A DNA stretch of 64,000 bases from Bradyrhizobium sp. Gha (GTDB lineage: Bacteria > Pseudomonadota > Alphaproteobacteria > Rhizobiales > Xanthobacteraceae): contig NZ_FOQM01000021.1 in NCBI RefSeq assembly GCF_900113735.1, positions 1-64,000 of the forward strand. Direction: 5' to 3'. Each line of letters starts with the position of its first letter. The first letter of the stretch is position 1. Positions 17,354-26,746 of this stretch are shown in pieces. The notes under the pieces were generated by a model. That model did no database searches. It was not told the origin of the DNA and worked only from the letters and a program-made list of their open reading frames with translations. The position numbers and the translations under genes were made by a program.

Positions 17354-18532
17354 TCAGGCGGCCTTTGCAGGCGGAGCGGCCACTGGCTTTGCCGGCGGTG
17401 GCTTCAGCGGCTTGTCCTGCCGCTTCGACCAGGAGATGTAATAGGCGACCGTCGTCATGATCGCGATGCCGGCGATGGACACGAAGAGCTGCGCGAACAG
17501 CGAGCCCGAGCTCATCGACAGCTCGAAATGGCCGACGAAGGACAGGAATACGCCGACGCAGAACACCGCGAGCGATTGCTGGCCGCACACGATCACCGGA
17601 TCGAAGATCTTCCACTCCAGCCCCGGCCAGTCCTTCGGCAGGAAACGGATCACCAGGATCACGATGACCACGAAGTGGATGAAGCGGTAGGGCGCGAGGT
17701 TGGTCTTATCGTTGGGGTTGAAGGCCGAGAACAGCCATTCCGGCATCATGCCGCCAAGGGCCGGGAAGCGACCCGCCATGGTCATGACCAGTGCGAACGC
17801 CAGATAGCCGAAGCAAAGCCATATGGTGATCGGTGAATTGATCAGCCGGCCGGAGCGGCGCGCGCCGCCCATCGCACACCAGGCGCCGAACACGAACAGC
17901 ACCTGCCAGCAATAGGGGTTGAAGTACCACTGGCCGGCCGGATAGGCGTTCAGGTTCAGGCCGAAGTGACGCGCGGTCAGCCACAGGACGATGGACAGCA
18001 CCATCGTCAGGTCGGGCTTGCGCAGCATGAACCACAGCACCGGCGGAAACAGTCCCATCAGCACGATGTAGAGCGGCAGCACGTCGAGATTGAGCGGCTT
18101 GAAGCGCAGGAACAGGCCCTGGCGCAGCGTCTCGGTGGCATTGTCGACGAGACCGGCGACGTTGAACTCGTTGATCATCTCGGAATCGCCGAAGCGCAGC
18201 GCCAGATAGCTGATCGAGGCGATGTAGATGACAAACAGGATGATGTGGGCGACGTAGAGCTGCCAGACCCGCTTGGTCAGGCGCGTCGCCCCGACGATGA
18301 AGCCGCGCTCCAGCATCATTCGCGCATAGACGAACGACGCCGTGTAGCCGGAGATGAAGACGAACAGGTCAGCCGCGTCGGAAAAGCCGTAATTGCGTGT
18401 CGTGATCCAGTTCACGACATTGTCAGGGATGTGGTCGAGGAAGATCGCCCAGTTGGCGATGCCGCGAAACAGGTCGAGCCTGAGGTCACGGCCCTTCTCG
18501 GGGAGCGTGGCGTTGATGTTCAGGAAGGCCAT
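17354..18532 (-). CDS. opgC: OpgC-family membrane acyltransferase (periplasmic glucan modification)
   Basis: From the ATG at 18532 (an upstream in-frame ATG at 18622 adds 30 residues) the product is about 392 residues with ten or so membrane segments. It begins MAFLNINATLPEKGRDLRLD followed by LFRGIANWAIFLDHI, the OpgC signature region with a conserved Asp-His. OpgC adds succinyl or similar groups to osmoregulated periplasmic glucans at the inner membrane. The C-terminal tail is Pro/Ala/Lys-rich. No opgG/H is nearby. In Bradyrhizobium, cyclic glucan modification is relevant to osmotic adaptation and symbiosis (family knowledge). Confidence 0.85.
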   Translation of the reverse strand: MAFLNINATLPEKGRDLRLDLFRGIANWAIFLDHIPDNVVNWITTRNYGFSDAADLFVFISGYTASFVYARMMLERGFIVGATRLTKRVWQLYVAHIILFVIYIASISYLALRFGDSEMINEFNVAGLVDNATETLRQGLFLRFKPLNLDVLPLYIVLMGLFPPVLWFMLRKPDLTMVLSIVLWLTARHFGLNLNAYPAGQWYFNPYCWQVLFVFGAWCAMGGARRSGRLINSPITIWLCFGYLAFALVMTMAGRFPALGGMMPEWLFSAFNPNDKTNLAPYRFIHFVVIVILVIRFLPKDWPGLEWKIFDPVIVCGQQSLAVFCVGVFLSFVGHFELSMSSGSLFAQLFVSIAGIAIMTTVAYYISWSKRQDKPLKPPPAKPVAAPPAKAA

Positions 18533-18787
18533 GCGACGGGAGCTTTCGAAGGAGGCGGGTACACTGAGATCGGCGAAGCTGGGCCGCCTGGCGGGATCCC
18601 CGGGCGGAGGGCGGGTACGCAATTGTCACAGTGCAGCATAATGACTATACCCGAGGGTGCGAAAGCCGGGGCCCCGGAATCACCGATCAGTTCCCGAAAG
18701 GTGTCTCTATACTATGCCCGCGCTTTCCACCAATCGCTACCGTGACGCATTGAAATCGAACGAAAAGACGAAGAGGCCGGACCGCCA

Positions 18788-19093
18788 ATGACCGCACGCA
18801 TTTTCAAGCCCGCCAAGAACGCGATGCAATCCGGCCGGTCCAAGACCAAGGAATGGCAGCTCGACTACGAGCCGGAGCAGCCGCGCGCGGTCGAGCCGCT
18901 GATGGGCTGGACCTCGTCCGGCGACATGAAGCAGCAGATCACGCTGCGCTTCCACACCAAGGACGAGGCGGTTGCCTATTGCGAGCGCAAGGGGATTGCC
19001 TACCAGGTGATCGAGCCCAAGGAATCCCTGCACCGCCAGGTCGCGTATGCGGACAATTTCTCGTTCCGGCGCGGCGAGCCCTGGACACACTGA
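18788..19093 (+). CDS. NADH-ubiquinone oxidoreductase accessory subunit, NDUFS4-like
   Basis: The 101-residue protein matches the ETC complex I subunit conserved region: MTARIFKPAKNAMQSGRSKT, then WQLDYEPEQPRAVEPLMGWT, FHTKDEAVAYCERKGI and NFSFRRGEPWTH. It is the alphaproteobacterial counterpart of the mitochondrial 18-kDa subunit, located in the peripheral arm of complex I on the cytoplasmic side. It is encoded away from the main nuo operon, as is usual. Length and motifs fit the full family. Confidence 0.92.
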   Translation: MTARIFKPAKNAMQSGRSKTKEWQLDYEPEQPRAVEPLMGWTSSGDMKQQITLRFHTKDEAVAYCERKGIAYQVIEPKESLHRQVAYADNFSFRRGEPWTH

Positions 19094-19190
19094 GAGGCTT
19101 TCCTTTCGGTCGCCTCGCGGGAGAGCACTTGGCACCCCTTCCGCCGCGTGCTTCGCTGGTCCGCATGACACGACCATGACGAGGTGGGGG

Positions 19191-19685
19191 ATGGCCGCGC
19201 GACACCAGCTCGACGGCGTCGATCTGAAGATCTTATCCGAACTCCAGCAGGACGGGCGCGTCCGCAACAACGAGCTGGCGCTGCGCGTCGGCGTGTCCGC
19301 GCCGAACTGCCTGCGGCGGTTGAAGTCGCTGTTCAGCCGCGGCGTGATCCGTGCGGTGCGGGCCGTGATCGACGAGCGGCTGCTCGGCTACGAGGTGGTG
19401 TCGTTCGTCTCGATCCAGCTCGGCAGCCAGGCCCAGCCGGTGCTCGAGGCATTCGAGGGTTCGATCGCGGCGATCCCGCGCATCCAGCAGTGCTGGCGCA
19501 TTTCGGGCGACACCGACTATCTGCTCAGATGCGTGGCGCCCAGCGTCGAGAGCATGCGGCAGCAGCTGTTGCATTTCGCCGCCATGCCCAACGTGAAGAA
19601 CGTCCGCAGCTTTCCCGTGCTGGGGGTCGCCAAGGACGTGCCGCTGCCGGTGCAGGAGATCGCTGCGGCGGCGCCGGCAGGATGA
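19191..19685 (+). CDS. Lrp/AsnC family transcriptional regulator
   Basis: Start is set at ATG 19191 behind GAGGTGGGGG, giving 164 residues; an in-frame ATG at 19176 is an alternative. The N-terminal winged HTH is LDGVDLKILSELQQDGRVRN to the recognition helix VSAPNCLRRLKSL. The C-terminal RAM domain (VSFVSIQLGSQAQPVLEAFE, then RISGDTDYLLRCV) senses amino acids and oligomerises. Lrp-type regulators control amino-acid metabolism and transport. It lies upstream of, and convergent with, the AraC regulator of the leucine-degradation cluster. A role in that pathway is possible but unproven. Confidence 0.88.
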   Translation: MAARHQLDGVDLKILSELQQDGRVRNNELALRVGVSAPNCLRRLKSLFSRGVIRAVRAVIDERLLGYEVVSFVSIQLGSQAQPVLEAFEGSIAAIPRIQQCWRISGDTDYLLRCVAPSVESMRQQLLHFAAMPNVKNVRSFPVLGVAKDVPLPVQEIAAAAPAG

Positions 19686-19721
19686 GGGTGTTCGCGTCGA
19701 AGTTCGGCTGCCAGCGGGCCT

Positions 19722-20750
19722 CTAGCGGTACCGGCCGCGAAACTCGCGCGGGCTGGCGCCGGTCCAGGTCCGGAAGGCCCGCGAGAAGCTTTTTTCGTTG
19801 CGGAAGCCGGCGATCTCCGCGATCCGCTTGATCGGGGTGCGACCGCGCATCAGCTCCTGCTTGGCGAGCTCGAGCTTGGCTTCCTCCTTCAGATCGCGCA
19901 GCGAGGTTGCCTCCTCGCGCAGACGGCGGTGCATGGTGCGGGTGGAAAGGGCGAGCTCGCTGGCGACGTCGTCTGCGCCCAAAATGCGTCCGCGCGCCTC
20001 GCGCAGCACGCGCCTGACGCGCTCGACCAGCAATCGATCGCGCCGATAGGGCAGCACGGTCAGGCGCAGCGCGCCCTTGAGCATGTTGTCGAGATCGGCG
20101 GCACTGCGGGCCAGCGGCAGCGAGAGATAATGCTTGTCGAACACGATGCGGGCCGCCTCCGCATCGAAGCGGACATGCTTGCAGAAGATGGTCGGGTAGA
20201 CCGAGACATGGACCGGCTCGGAATAGGGAAATTCCGCCGCGCGCAGTGCGATCGCGGAATCCACGGCCCAGCAGGAGAAGCCGAGCACGTAGCGGAGCTG
20301 GGTGACGAGACAGAATTCGCGCAAAGCTCCGAGATCGCGCTGCTCGTGAAGGGAGATGGTCGCCGTCTCGCCGCTGACCCCAAGCTCGAACAGCACGTCT
20401 TCCGTCAGCAGGCGGTGATGCCGGCACCAGCGCTTCAGCGCGACCTCGAGCGTGGGCGCGGTGATGGAGGCGCGGCACAGCATGCCGTAGGTGCCCCACG
20501 GCAGCCTGCGCGAGAACCAGCCGAGCGCCTCGTCATCGAGCTCGCGCATGGCGTGGCCGGCGAGCGCCTCGAACTGTGCCGCCGTGACCCGTCCGTCGGG
20601 CGATCCGACGAGGTCGGGCAGGACCTGGCCTTTGCTCAGCGCCTCGGCCGGGTCCCGCCCGTAGCGGACATAGGCCGCGACCACACCCCGCACAAAGGCT
20701 GCGGGCGTCATGGCACGGCGGGGCGTGGCGGTCGCGGCTTGGAAAGGCAT
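19722..20750 (-). CDS. AraC-family transcriptional regulator
   Basis: From ATG 20750 the product is 342 residues. An N-terminal ligand-sensing domain of the arabinose-binding-like type found in OruR/ArgR-like regulators (LPWGTYGMLCRASITAPTLE region) precedes a C-terminal double HTH: VASELALSTRTMHRRLREEA, then IKRIAEIAGFRNEKSFSRAF and WTGASPREFRGRYR. It is divergent from the isovaleryl-CoA dehydrogenase gene with 114 bp between starts, so it probably controls the leucine-degradation genes in response to a pathway acyl compound. That link is inferred from position. Confidence 0.88.
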   Translation of the reverse strand: MPFQAATATPRRAMTPAAFVRGVVAAYVRYGRDPAEALSKGQVLPDLVGSPDGRVTAAQFEALAGHAMRELDDEALGWFSRRLPWGTYGMLCRASITAPTLEVALKRWCRHHRLLTEDVLFELGVSGETATISLHEQRDLGALREFCLVTQLRYVLGFSCWAVDSAIALRAAEFPYSEPVHVSVYPTIFCKHVRFDAEAARIVFDKHYLSLPLARSAADLDNMLKGALRLTVLPYRRDRLLVERVRRVLREARGRILGADDVASELALSTRTMHRRLREEATSLRDLKEEAKLELAKQELMRGRTPIKRIAEIAGFRNEKSFSRAFRTWTGASPREFRGRYR

Positions 20751-20864
20751 CGCAAATCCTTTGGAAAATCCTCGCCAAAGTTGGCGGAAAATGCAACCTT
20801 TTCGACCGCCAGAACGCCCCGGCGGGGGTAGGTTCGAGCCCGACAAGATCTAGGAGGAATCGCC
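20751..20864. promoter_or_regulatory. Divergent promoter region, araC-type regulator / liuA
   Basis: The 114-bp region separates the two divergent starts. It contains an inverted TTGGCGG ... CCGCCA pair (about 20793-20819), a candidate operator, and the AGGAGG site at 20852-20857 placed 7 nt before the TTG start of liuA. Core promoters are not clear. Confidence 0.45.
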
Positions 20865-22037
20865 TTGAACATCCCGAGCATCGATTTCGATCTGGGCGAA
20901 GACATCAGCATGCTGCGCGACACGTTGCGCGCCTTCGTGGAGGCCGAGATCGCCCCGCGCGCCGCGGACATCGAGAAGGCCAATCTGTTCCCGGCCGATC
21001 TCTGGAAGCGGTTCGGCGAGCTTGGTCTGCTCGGCATGACCGCGCCGGAGCAATATGGCGGCTCCAACATGGGCTATCTCGCCCATATCGTCGCCATGGA
21101 GGAGATTTCGCGCGGATCGGCCGCGGTCGGGCTGTCCTACGGCGCGCATTCCAACCTCTGCGTCAACCAGATCCGCCGCAACGGCAGTGACGCGCAGCGC
21201 CAGCGCTATCTGCCGAAGCTGATCTCCGGCGAGCACGTCGGGGCGCTTGCGATGTCCGAGCCCGGCGCCGGCTCCGACGTCGTCTCGATGAAGCTGCGCG
21301 CCGACAAGCGCGGCGACCGCTATGTGCTGAACGGCTCGAAGATGTGGATCACCAATGGCGGCGACGCCGACGTGCTGGTGGTCTACGCCAAGACCGATCC
21401 CGAGGCGGGCCCGCGCGGCATGACGGCGTTCCTGATCGAGAAGGGCTTCAAGGGCTTCACCCACGGCCAGCATCTCGACAAGCTCGGCATGCGCGGCTCC
21501 AACACCTATCCGCTGTTCTTCGACGACTGCGAGGTGCCGGCGGAGAACGTGCTGGGCAAGGTGGGCGAGGGCGTCAAGGTGCTGATGTCCGGCCTCGACT
21601 ATGAGCGCGCGGTGCTCTCGGGCGGCCCGCTCGGCATCATGGCGGCGTGCATGGATGCGGTGGTGCCCTACTTGCACGAGCGCAAACAGTTCGGCCAGCC
21701 GATCGGCGACTTCCAGCTGATGCAGGGCAAGCTCGCCGACATGTATGCGACCTGGCAGGCCACGCGCGCCTATGTCTATGCGGTGGGCCGCGCCTGTGAC
21801 CGTGCCGATCATGCACGCACGCTGCGCAAGGATTCCGCCGCCGCAATCCTCTATTCCGCGGAGAAGGCGACGTGGATGGCGGGCGAAGCGATCCAGGCGC
21901 TGGGCGGCGTCGGCTATACGTCCGAATTTCCGGTCGGCCGTCTCTGGCGCGACGCCAAGCTCTACGAGATCGGGGCGGGCACGTCCGAGGTGCGCCGCAT
22001 GCTGATCGGCCGCGAGCTGATGTCGGAAACCGCTTAG
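20865..22037 (+). CDS. liuA: Isovaleryl-CoA dehydrogenase
   Basis: The 390-residue FAD enzyme oxidises isovaleryl-CoA to 3-methylcrotonyl-CoA in leucine degradation. It starts at TTG behind a strong AGGAGG. The acyl-CoA dehydrogenase fold is complete: AMSEPGAGSDVVSMKLRADK in the middle domain, MWITNGGDADVLVVYAKTD, and the C-terminal EAIQALGGVGYTSEFPVGRL. The catalytic Glu of the IVD type is present as Glu247 in LDYERAVLSGGPLG, a position that separates IVDs from short-chain dehydrogenases. It is the first gene of a cluster with both methylcrotonyl-CoA carboxylase subunits and HMG-CoA lyase. Confidence 0.93.
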   Translation: MNIPSIDFDLGEDISMLRDTLRAFVEAEIAPRAADIEKANLFPADLWKRFGELGLLGMTAPEQYGGSNMGYLAHIVAMEEISRGSAAVGLSYGAHSNLCVNQIRRNGSDAQRQRYLPKLISGEHVGALAMSEPGAGSDVVSMKLRADKRGDRYVLNGSKMWITNGGDADVLVVYAKTDPEAGPRGMTAFLIEKGFKGFTHGQHLDKLGMRGSNTYPLFFDDCEVPAENVLGKVGEGVKVLMSGLDYERAVLSGGPLGIMAACMDAVVPYLHERKQFGQPIGDFQLMQGKLADMYATWQATRAYVYAVGRACDRADHARTLRKDSAAAILYSAEKATWMAGEAIQALGGVGYTSEFPVGRLWRDAKLYEIGAGTSEVRRMLIGRELMSETA

Positions 22038-22078
22038 ATCCTCAACGCCAACCAATTCACAGCCAAACGCGGGACCCC

Positions 22079-23683
22079 ATGCCGCTGCATTCCAGCATCG
22101 ATCCATCGTCATCCGATTTCGCGCGCAACGCCGATGCCATGCGCGCACTCGTCGCGGACTTGCGCGAAAAACTCGGCCAGGTTGCCGGTGGCGGCGGCGA
22201 GGCCTCGCGCAACCGCCATACCGCCCGCGGCAAGATGCTGGCGCGCGAGCGCGTCGACCTGCTGGTTGATCCCGGGACCTCGTTCCTGGAGCTGTCGCCG
22301 CTGGCGGCCCACGGCCTGTATGGCGGCGACGTGCATTCGGCGAGCATCGTCACCGGGGTGGGGCGCATCTCGGGCCGCGAATGCGTCATCGTCGCCAACG
22401 ACGCCACCATCAAGGGCGGCACCTATTACCCCATGACCGTGAAGAAGCATCTGCGCGCCCAGGACATTGCGCGGCAGAACAATCTGCCCTGCGTCTACAT
22501 GGTCGATTCCGGCGGTGCTTTCCTGCCCCTGCAGGACGAGATCTTTCCGGACGAGCGGCATTTCGGCCGCATCTTCTACAACCAGGCGCAGATGTCGTCG
22601 CTAGGAATCCCGCAGATCGCCATCGTGATGGGCTCCTGCACCGCCGGCGGCGCCTATGTGCCTGCGATGTCGGACGAAAGCATCATCGTGCGCAATCAGG
22701 GCACCATCTTCCTCGGCGGCCCGCCACTGGTGAAGGCCGCGACCGGCGAGGTCGTCAGCGCGGAAGAGCTCGGCGGCGCCGACGTGCACTCGCGGCAATC
22801 CGGCGTGACCGATCACTACGCCCAGAACGACGCGCACGCGATCGGGATCGCCCGTCGCATCGTCGGGACATTGAAGCCGCAGGCCAGGCCGAACCTCAAC
22901 ATGCACAAGCCGCGCGATCCGCTGTTCGCGGCCGAGGAGATTTACGGCGTGGTGCCCGTCGACGGCCGCAAGCCGTTCGACGTGCGCGACATCATCGCCC
23001 GCGTCGTCGACGGTTCCGAGTTCGACGAGTTCAAGAAGCTGTACGGCACGACGCTGGTCTGCGGCTTCGCCCATGTGTGGGGCTATCCGGTGGGCATCAT
23101 CGCCAACAACGGCATTCTCTTCAGTGAGAGCTCGCTGAAGGGCGCGCATTTCATCGAGCTGTGCTGCCAACGCGGCATTCCGCTGGTGTTTCTACAGAAC
23201 ATCACCGGTTTCATGGTCGGCAAGAAATACGAGGCCGGGGGCATCGCGCGCGACGGCGCCAAGCTGGTGACGGCGGTCGCAACCGCCTCGGTGCCGAAGT
23301 TCACCGTGGTGATCGGTGGCTCCTACGGCGCCGGCAATTACGGCATGTGCGGCCGTGCCTACTCGCCGCGCTTCCTCTGGATGTGGCCGAACGCGCGCAT
23401 CTCGGTGATGGGCGGCGAGCAGGCATCCATGGTGCTGAGCCAGGTCCGCCGCGACAACATCGAGGCCAATGGCGACAGCTGGTCGAAGGAAGCGGAGGAA
23501 AAATTTCGCGAGCCCATTCGCGCGCAATACGAGAGCCAGGGGCATCCGTACTACGCGACCGCGCGCCTTTGGGACGACGGCGTGATCGACCCGGCCGACA
23601 CGCGCCTCGTGCTCGGCCTCGGCCTTTCGGCGGCTTCGAATGCGCCGATCGAGCCGACCAAGTTCGGCCTATTCAGGATGTGA
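22079..23683 (+). CDS. liuB: Methylcrotonyl-CoA carboxylase, carboxyltransferase (beta) subunit
   Basis: From ATG 22079 the product is 534 residues, the usual length for this subunit. It transfers the carboxyl from biotin to 3-methylcrotonyl-CoA. Family motifs include NRHTARGKMLARERVDLLVD, VYMVDSGGAFLPLQDEIFPD, MGSCTAGGAYVPAMSDE, and in the C-terminal half QNITGFMVGKKYEAGGIARD and IGGSYGAGNYGMCGRAYSPR. It lies 41 nt after liuA and 4 nt before the alpha subunit gene, consistent with one operon. An open frame extends upstream into liuA but was not used. Confidence 0.94.
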   Translation: MPLHSSIDPSSSDFARNADAMRALVADLREKLGQVAGGGGEASRNRHTARGKMLARERVDLLVDPGTSFLELSPLAAHGLYGGDVHSASIVTGVGRISGRECVIVANDATIKGGTYYPMTVKKHLRAQDIARQNNLPCVYMVDSGGAFLPLQDEIFPDERHFGRIFYNQAQMSSLGIPQIAIVMGSCTAGGAYVPAMSDESIIVRNQGTIFLGGPPLVKAATGEVVSAEELGGADVHSRQSGVTDHYAQNDAHAIGIARRIVGTLKPQARPNLNMHKPRDPLFAAEEIYGVVPVDGRKPFDVRDIIARVVDGSEFDEFKKLYGTTLVCGFAHVWGYPVGIIANNGILFSESSLKGAHFIELCCQRGIPLVFLQNITGFMVGKKYEAGGIARDGAKLVTAVATASVPKFTVVIGGSYGAGNYGMCGRAYSPRFLWMWPNARISVMGGEQASMVLSQVRRDNIEANGDSWSKEAEEKFREPIRAQYESQGHPYYATARLWDDGVIDPADTRLVLGLGLSAASNAPIEPTKFGLFRM

Positions 23684-23687
23684 TGCG

Positions 23688-25697
23688 ATGGACCGTTCAA
23701 AGCTCTACCGCCGTTTCCGCACGCTCCTGATCGCCAACCGCGGCGAGATCGCCTGCCGTGTCATCCGCACCGCCCGGGCGATGGGCCTGCGCACAGTCGC
23801 CGTCTATTCCGAGGCCGACCGCGACGCTCTCCATGTCGAGATGGCCGACGAAGCCGTCCTGATCGGCCCGCCCGCCGCGGCCGAGAGCTATCTGGTGATC
23901 GAGAAGATCGTCGAGGCATGTAGGAAGACCGGCGCCGAGGCCGTGCATCCCGGCTACGGCTTCCTGTCGGAGAATGCCGAATTCGCGCAGGCCTGCTTTG
24001 ATGCGGGCCTGGTCTTCGTCGGCCCGACCGCCGAGATGATGACTGCGATGGGGTCGAAGTCGGGCTCGAAAGCGCTGATGGAGAAGGCCGGCGTGCCGCT
24101 GGTGCCGGGCTATCACGGCGAGGCCCAGGACGATGCGACCTTGTCGAAGGCCGCCGACAAGATCGGGTTTCCCATTCTGGTGAAGGCATCCGCCGGTGGC
24201 GGCGGCCGCGGCATGCGCATCGTGCGCTCGGCGGCTGAGCTTGCGCCTGCGATCGTCAGTGCCAAGCGCGAGGCCAAGGCTGCGTTCGGCGACGACCGCA
24301 TGCTGATCGAGAAATATGTCGACAATCCCCGGCATATCGAGGTGCAGATCATCGGCGACAGCCACGGCAATCTCCTGTCGTTGTTCGAGCGCGAATGCAC
24401 CTTGCAGCGGCGGCACCAGAAGGTGATCGAGGAGGCGCCGTCGCCGACGCTCAATGCCGCGCAGCGCGAGACGGTCTGCGCCGCTGCGCGAAAGGCGGCG
24501 GGCGCGGTCAACTATGTCGGTGCTGGCACCATCGAATTCGTCTCCGACGGCAAGGACGTGTTCTTCATCGAAATGAACACACGTCTCCAGGTCGAGCACC
24601 CCGTGACCGAGTTGATCACGGGCATCGACCTCGTCGAGTGGCAGCTGCGCGTCGCCTTCGGCGAGGCGCTGCCGCTGAAGCAGGACGAGATCAGGCTCAA
24701 CGGCCACGCCGTCGAGGCGCGCGTCTACGCCGAGAGCCCGACCAAGAACTTCATGCCGTCGGTCGGCAAGATATCGACATGGCGGCTACCGGCGGAGACC
24801 GGCGGCTTGCGCATCGACGCCGGCTATCGCGAAGGCGATACGGTCTCGCCGTATTACGACGCCATGCTGGCCAAGATGATCGCGTGGGCGCCGACGCGCG
24901 ATGTCGCGATCGACCGGCTCAACCGCGGGCTGGAGGACTCCGATGTCCGCGGCATCGTCACCAACATCCCGTTCCTGTCGGCACTGATCACGCATCCGAA
25001 GGTGCGAGCCAATGCGATCGACACGGGCTTCATCGAGCGCGAGCTGACGGGCTTGACACAGGCCTCGCCGGCGCCCGGTGAGCTCGAGCTTTGCGCGGCA
25101 GTGGCTGCGATCGTCAATGAAGAACGGCAGGTTGCGCAAAGCGAGCCAAGCTCGCCCTGGCAGACCTTTGGCTGGCAGCCGGTCGGCCGCCGCCAGCGCA
25201 GCTTTGCCTTCCGCGTCGGGCACGGGCCCGAGCAGAAGATCGCGCTGAACTACGGCCATGGGTTGTCGACGCTGGTCATCGGCGATCGCGAGCTGGCGTT
25301 CACCGTTGCGCCAAAGCACGGCGGCTTTGATCTGACGCTGGATGGCGTCAAAACCTCGGTCGCGGCGGTGATCTGCGGGCACGAGCTATATCTGCGCACG
25401 CGCAATGGCCGTTTCGATCTGCACTGGGTCGATCCGTTCGGCGGCGAGACCGAGGAGCAGACCGGCGCGGACAAGATCGCAGCTCCACTGCCGGGCACCG
25501 TCGTCGCCGTGCTGGCCGAGGAGGGCGCAAAGCTCGACAAGGGCGCGCCGATCCTCACCCTGGAAGTGATGAAGATGGAGCAGACGCTGCGCGCGCCTTA
25601 TGCGGGCGTGCTGACGTCCATCAAATGCAAGGTCGGTGACATCGTCCAGGAAGGTGTCGAGCTCGCCGTGGTCGAGCCGTCGGGGGGAGTGACATGA
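23688..25697 (+). CDS. liuD: Methylcrotonyl-CoA carboxylase, biotin carboxylase/carrier (alpha) subunit
   Basis: The 669-residue protein from ATG 23688 carboxylates biotin using ATP and bicarbonate. It has the biotin carboxylase domain (FRTLLIANRGEIACRVIRTA; VKASAGGGGRGMRIV ATP loop; FERECTLQRRHQKVIEEAPS; EFVSDGKDVFFIEMNTRLQV), a linker domain, and a C-terminal biotinyl domain with the biotinylated Lys629 in EVMKME. Its stop overlaps the HMG-CoA lyase start (ATGA), supporting coupling. The length matches MCC alpha rather than the longer pyruvate carboxylase. Confidence 0.94.
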   Translation: MDRSKLYRRFRTLLIANRGEIACRVIRTARAMGLRTVAVYSEADRDALHVEMADEAVLIGPPAAAESYLVIEKIVEACRKTGAEAVHPGYGFLSENAEFAQACFDAGLVFVGPTAEMMTAMGSKSGSKALMEKAGVPLVPGYHGEAQDDATLSKAADKIGFPILVKASAGGGGRGMRIVRSAAELAPAIVSAKREAKAAFGDDRMLIEKYVDNPRHIEVQIIGDSHGNLLSLFERECTLQRRHQKVIEEAPSPTLNAAQRETVCAAARKAAGAVNYVGAGTIEFVSDGKDVFFIEMNTRLQVEHPVTELITGIDLVEWQLRVAFGEALPLKQDEIRLNGHAVEARVYAESPTKNFMPSVGKISTWRLPAETGGLRIDAGYREGDTVSPYYDAMLAKMIAWAPTRDVAIDRLNRGLEDSDVRGIVTNIPFLSALITHPKVRANAIDTGFIERELTGLTQASPAPGELELCAAVAAIVNEERQVAQSEPSSPWQTFGWQPVGRRQRSFAFRVGHGPEQKIALNYGHGLSTLVIGDRELAFTVAPKHGGFDLTLDGVKTSVAAVICGHELYLRTRNGRFDLHWVDPFGGETEEQTGADKIAAPLPGTVVAVLAEEGAKLDKGAPILTLEVMKMEQTLRAPYAGVLTSIKCKVGDIVQEGVELAVVEPSGGVT

Positions 25698-26605
25698 GCG
25701 ATCCCGTCCGCATCATCGAGATGGGGCCCCGCGATGGCCTCCAGAACGAAAAGACATCGGTCAGCGTCGCGGCCCGCATCGCCTTCATCGAGGCGCTGGT
25801 CGCAGCCGGGCTCGATACCGTCGAGGTCGGCGCCTTCGTCTCGCCCAAGGCGATCCCGCAGATGGCAAGTTCGGATGCCGTGCTGCGCGGCGTTGCCCAC
25901 GTGAGCGGCGCCGAATTCCATGTGCTGGTGCCGAACGAGAAGGGTTACGACGCGGCGCGAGCCGCCGGCGCCAAGGTGGTTTCGGTGTTCGCGGCGGCCT
26001 CCGAGGGCTTCTCGCGAGCCAACATCAACTGCACAGTCGCGGAGTCCATCGAGCGGTTCAAGCCGGTGCTGGCGCGCGCCAAGACTGACGGGGTGAAGGT
26101 GCGCGGCTATATCTCCTGCGTGCTCGGCTGTCCGTTCGACGGCGAGATCAGACCGAAGGCGGTCGCCGACCTTGCTGTTACGCTGTGGGATCTTGGCTGC
26201 TACGAAATTTCACTCGGCGACACCATCGGCGTCGGCACACCTGACAAGGCCAAGGAGATGCTGCGCGCGGTTGCCGCCAACATTCCTGCGGCGAAGCTTG
26301 CGATGCATTTCCACGACACCTACGGCCAGGCGCTCGCCAATCTCTACGCCGGGCTGGAGGAGGGGGTCCGGGTCATCGATGCCGCCGCGGGCGGGCTCGG
26401 CGGCTGTCCCTATGCACCGGGGGCGACGGGGAATGTTGCGACCGAGGATGTCGTTTATATGCTCGAGGGCATGGGGGTGAAGACTGGCATCGACATGGAG
26501 AAGCTGCTGGCCGCGACCAATGCGATGGCCAGCGTGCTTGGCAAATCGCCTGTGAGCCGGGTGGCGACGGCACTGAACGCGAAGAAGAAGCGGGCTGCGT
26601 CCTAG
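25694..26605 (+). CDS. liuE: Hydroxymethylglutaryl-CoA lyase
   Basis: The 303-residue TIM-barrel enzyme cleaves HMG-CoA to acetyl-CoA and acetoacetate, the last step of leucine degradation. Motifs: EMGPRDGLQNEK at the metal and active site, SLGDTIGVGTPDKAKEML, MHFHDTYGQALAN with metal His residues, and the signature GGLGGCPYAPGATGNVATED with the catalytic Cys. It overlaps liuD by 4 nt. No methylglutaconyl-CoA hydratase (liuC) gene is present in the cluster, so that step must be supplied elsewhere. Confidence 0.94.
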   Translation: MSDPVRIIEMGPRDGLQNEKTSVSVAARIAFIEALVAAGLDTVEVGAFVSPKAIPQMASSDAVLRGVAHVSGAEFHVLVPNEKGYDAARAAGAKVVSVFAAASEGFSRANINCTVAESIERFKPVLARAKTDGVKVRGYISCVLGCPFDGEIRPKAVADLAVTLWDLGCYEISLGDTIGVGTPDKAKEMLRAVAANIPAAKLAMHFHDTYGQALANLYAGLEEGVRVIDAAAGGLGGCPYAPGATGNVATEDVVYMLEGMGVKTGIDMEKLLAATNAMASVLGKSPVSRVATALNAKKKRAAS

Positions 26606-26610
26606 TCCTC

Positions 26611-26734
26611 CGTCATTGCGAGCCAACGGGTCCGCGCGAAGCGCGGCCCGATGACAGGCTCCGCGAAGCAATCCAGAGTCTTTCCGCGGCGGGATTGTGG
26701 ATTTGCTTCGTCGCAAGAGCTCCTCGCAATGACG
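26611..26734. repeat. Interspersed palindromic repeat
   Basis: The element begins CGTCATTGCGAG and ends with its complement CTCGCAATGACG. Internal parts include GAAGCAATCCAGA and GGATTTGCTTCG-like arms that can fold into a long hairpin. This class is dispersed in Bradyrhizobium and Rhodopseudomonas genomes. It lies between two convergent operons and could help terminate both. Confidence 0.75.
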
Positions 26735-26746
26735 GTGTTTGTGGCT

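Noticed and set aside
20850..22148. 432-codon minus-strand frame opposite isovaleryl-CoA dehydrogenase
   Set aside because: Composition is that of an antisense shadow (His/Arg/Ala/Gly-rich, no motif), while the plus-strand enzyme is unambiguous.
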